The position numbers and the translations under genes were made by a program. The notes under the pieces were generated by a model, which was given only the letters and a program-made list of their open reading frames with translations, was not told the DNA's origin and ran no database searches. A stretch of 7,624 bases of DNA. Source: Actinomyces sp. Its GTDB lineage: Bacteria > Actinomycetota > Actinomycetes > Actinomycetales > Actinomycetaceae. The DNA lies in assembly GCA_012837655.1 (NCBI GenBank), contig DUQT01000180.1, forward strand, positions 1 through 7,624, in the 5' to 3' direction. Positions 6,999 to 7,624 of the stretch are shown here, piece by piece (the first letter of the stretch is position 1; each line of letters begins with the position of its first letter).

Positions 6999-7025
6999 TT
7001 GGCACTCGAGGGGTAAGAGTGCCAA
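6999..7025 (+). promoter_or_regulatory. CIRCE operator (HrcA binding site)
   Basis: TTGGCACTC, a 9-base spacer and GAGTGCCAA form a perfect dyad. It matches the CIRCE consensus TTAGCACTC-N9-GAGTGCTAA except for one paired, compensating change per arm. It begins 5 bases after the HAIR-like site and overlaps the likely hsp20 promoter. Confidence 0.9.
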
Positions 7026-7031
7026 TATAGA
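6999..7031 (+). promoter_or_regulatory. Likely hsp20 promoter region
   Basis: TTGGCA (6999-7004) in the left CIRCE arm matches 5 of 6 bases of a -35. An AT-rich stretch at 7023-7031 (CAATATAGA) could hold the -10, at a spacing of 18 or more. The exact -10 is unclear. Another weak option is TTGAGT (6974) with TAGTTG (6996). Confidence 0.35.
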
Positions 7032-7057
7032 AGTGTTAACAGATTTACAGACCAAAT

Positions 7058-7062
7058 GGAGG
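7058..7062 (+). promoter_or_regulatory. Ribosome binding site of hsp20
   Basis: GGAGG lies 8 bases before the ATG at 7071. The in-frame ATG at 7056 overlaps this site and so cannot be the start. This site decides in favour of the shorter protein beginning MVRYYDP. Confidence 0.85.
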
Positions 7063-7070
7063 TTGTGAAA

Positions 7071-7502
7071 ATGGTTCGCTACTACGATCCGCTACGCGAT
7101 ATGAACCGTCTGATGGACGCAGCTTTCCGTCAGGCTCCGACATCGCCGTCGATGCCGCTGGATCTTTACCGCAAGGGTGAAAACTACTACGCACAGATTG
7201 ATCTGCCCGGCGTAAATCCTGAAACCATCGATATCGATGTTGAGGACCGCACCCTCACCGTTCGCGCAGAGCGCGCCGGTGTTGAGGGCGAAGACATGGA
7301 ATGGCTAACCCACGAGCGTCCGGTTGGCACCTTTGCTCGTCAGCTAACCCTGGGATACGGCGTCGCCCTCGACAAGATTGAGGCCGACTACGCCGATGGC
7401 GTCTTGACGCTAACCTTCCCGGTTGCGGAAGAGCTGAAGCCGCGCAAGATTCAGGTTCGCCACAAGGATGATGGAAAGACCATCGAAGCTGAGAACAACT
7501 AA
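7071..7502 (+). CDS. hsp20: Small heat-shock protein, Hsp20/alpha-crystallin family
   Basis: This is an ATP-independent chaperone that holds unfolding proteins in large oligomers during heat stress. The 143-residue protein starts YYDPLRDMNRLMD, a typical bacterial Hsp20 N-terminal helix. The alpha-crystallin domain runs from about residue 29 to 122 and includes YYAQIDLPGV (39-48), the VEDRTLTVRAER strands (57-68), a GTFARQLTL strand (86-94) and the A-x-x-x-G-V-L signature (ADYADGVL, 105-112). The C-terminal tail has PRKIQV (124-129), which holds the I-x-V anchor used in oligomer assembly. The start was chosen from the GGAGG at 7058. Tandem HAIR-like and CIRCE sites upstream indicate repression by HspR and HrcA, neither of which is encoded here. 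It is probably monocistronic. Confidence 0.93.
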   Translation: MVRYYDPLRDMNRLMDAAFRQAPTSPSMPLDLYRKGENYYAQIDLPGVNPETIDIDVEDRTLTVRAERAGVEGEDMEWLTHERPVGTFARQLTLGYGVALDKIEADYADGVLTLTFPVAEELKPRKIQVRHKDDGKTIEAENN

Positions 7503-7517
7503 GAACAACTGAAGCTG
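7485..7517 (+). repeat. Nested short repeats around the hsp20 stop codon
   Basis: GAAGCTG (7485-7491 and 7511-7517) flanks two copies of GAACAACT (7493-7500 and 7503-7510), giving the order A-B-B-A as direct copies. The hsp20 TAA stop falls at the junction of the two inner copies. This could be a small local duplication at the gene end. Confidence 0.6.
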
Positions 7518-7532
7518 GGGCTTGGCCCCGCT
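7513..7532 (+). terminator. Possible hsp20 terminator hairpin
   Basis: GGGGC-TTG-GCCCC forms a compact stem, extended by AGC/GCT pairs with one bulged T. It starts 11 bases past the hsp20 stop. There is no U-tract after it, so termination is plausible but not certain. Confidence 0.5.
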
Positions 7533-7556
7533 CCTAGATGCTCTAAATGGCGATTT

Positions 7557-7592
7557 GCTTGCCGCAACTATGATGAGGCGGTTGCGGTAGGT
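7557..7592. other. Imperfect hairpin of unknown role
   Basis: CCGCAAC (7562-7568) and GTTGCGG (7581-7587) form a perfect 7-bp core around a 12-base loop. Outer pairs extend it to about 12 bp with G-U wobbles. It could be a second terminator for hsp20 or one for a gene arriving from the right. No ORF is supportable from 7533 to the window end. Confidence 0.35.
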
Positions 7593-7624
7593 GATAGCTA
7601 AGAAGTGGTCTCGACTCGAAAACT

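Noticed and set aside
6881..7030. A 49-codon GTG-started reading frame upstream of hsp20 on the + strand
   Set aside because: It runs straight through the HAIR-like and CIRCE operators, has no properly spaced ribosome binding site and resembles no known protein.
7056..7070. The upstream in-frame ATG of hsp20
   Set aside because: It overlaps the GGAGG that serves the ATG at 7071; the extra residues MEVVK are not typical of the family.

Overview
The window looks like chromosome of a moderately GC-rich actinobacterium, possibly of the Actinomycetaceae type. This is an inference from four signs: a DUF4921 GalT-like protein, an hsp20 gene preceded by both a HAIR-like (HspR) and a CIRCE (HrcA) operator, hairpin terminators with little or no U-tract, and two genes whose starts look leaderless. 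No rRNA, tRNA, mobile element or CRISPR array is visible. The gene content is mostly housekeeping, and I found no convincing undescribed multi-gene system.

Left part (1-3762, + strand): a thiamine-type ABC importer operon. It holds a lipoprotein substrate-binding protein (thiB, cut off by the left edge just before its lipobox), a fused double-domain permease (thiP) and an ATPase (thiQ) that overlaps thiP by 4 bases. Together these would capture thiamine or a phosphorylated form outside the membrane and pump it in using ATP. Any TPP riboswitch would lie upstream, outside the window.

Middle (3767-6830, - strand): a rarD-type EamA permease converges on thiQ with only 4 bases between the stop codons. 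Upstream of it comes a gene for a DUF4921 protein with a GalT/HIT-like HxHxQ active-site motif and a CxxC pair. Next is a small ACT-domain protein. The last two genes are separated by a good intrinsic terminator, and a perfect 13-bp hairpin lies between the DUF4921 gene and rarD, so these three genes are probably separate transcription units. The DUF4921 and ACT genes share a TANNNT-N6-ATG arrangement, which suggests leaderless mRNAs.

Right part (6831-7624): a 240-bp divergent regulatory region with several inverted repeats, then a small heat-shock protein gene (hsp20, + strand). The HAIR-like and CIRCE operators are 5 bp apart, implying dual HspR/HrcA repression. Past hsp20 are a short GC hairpin, a repeat around the stop codon and an unexplained imperfect hairpin, with no further gene before the edge.
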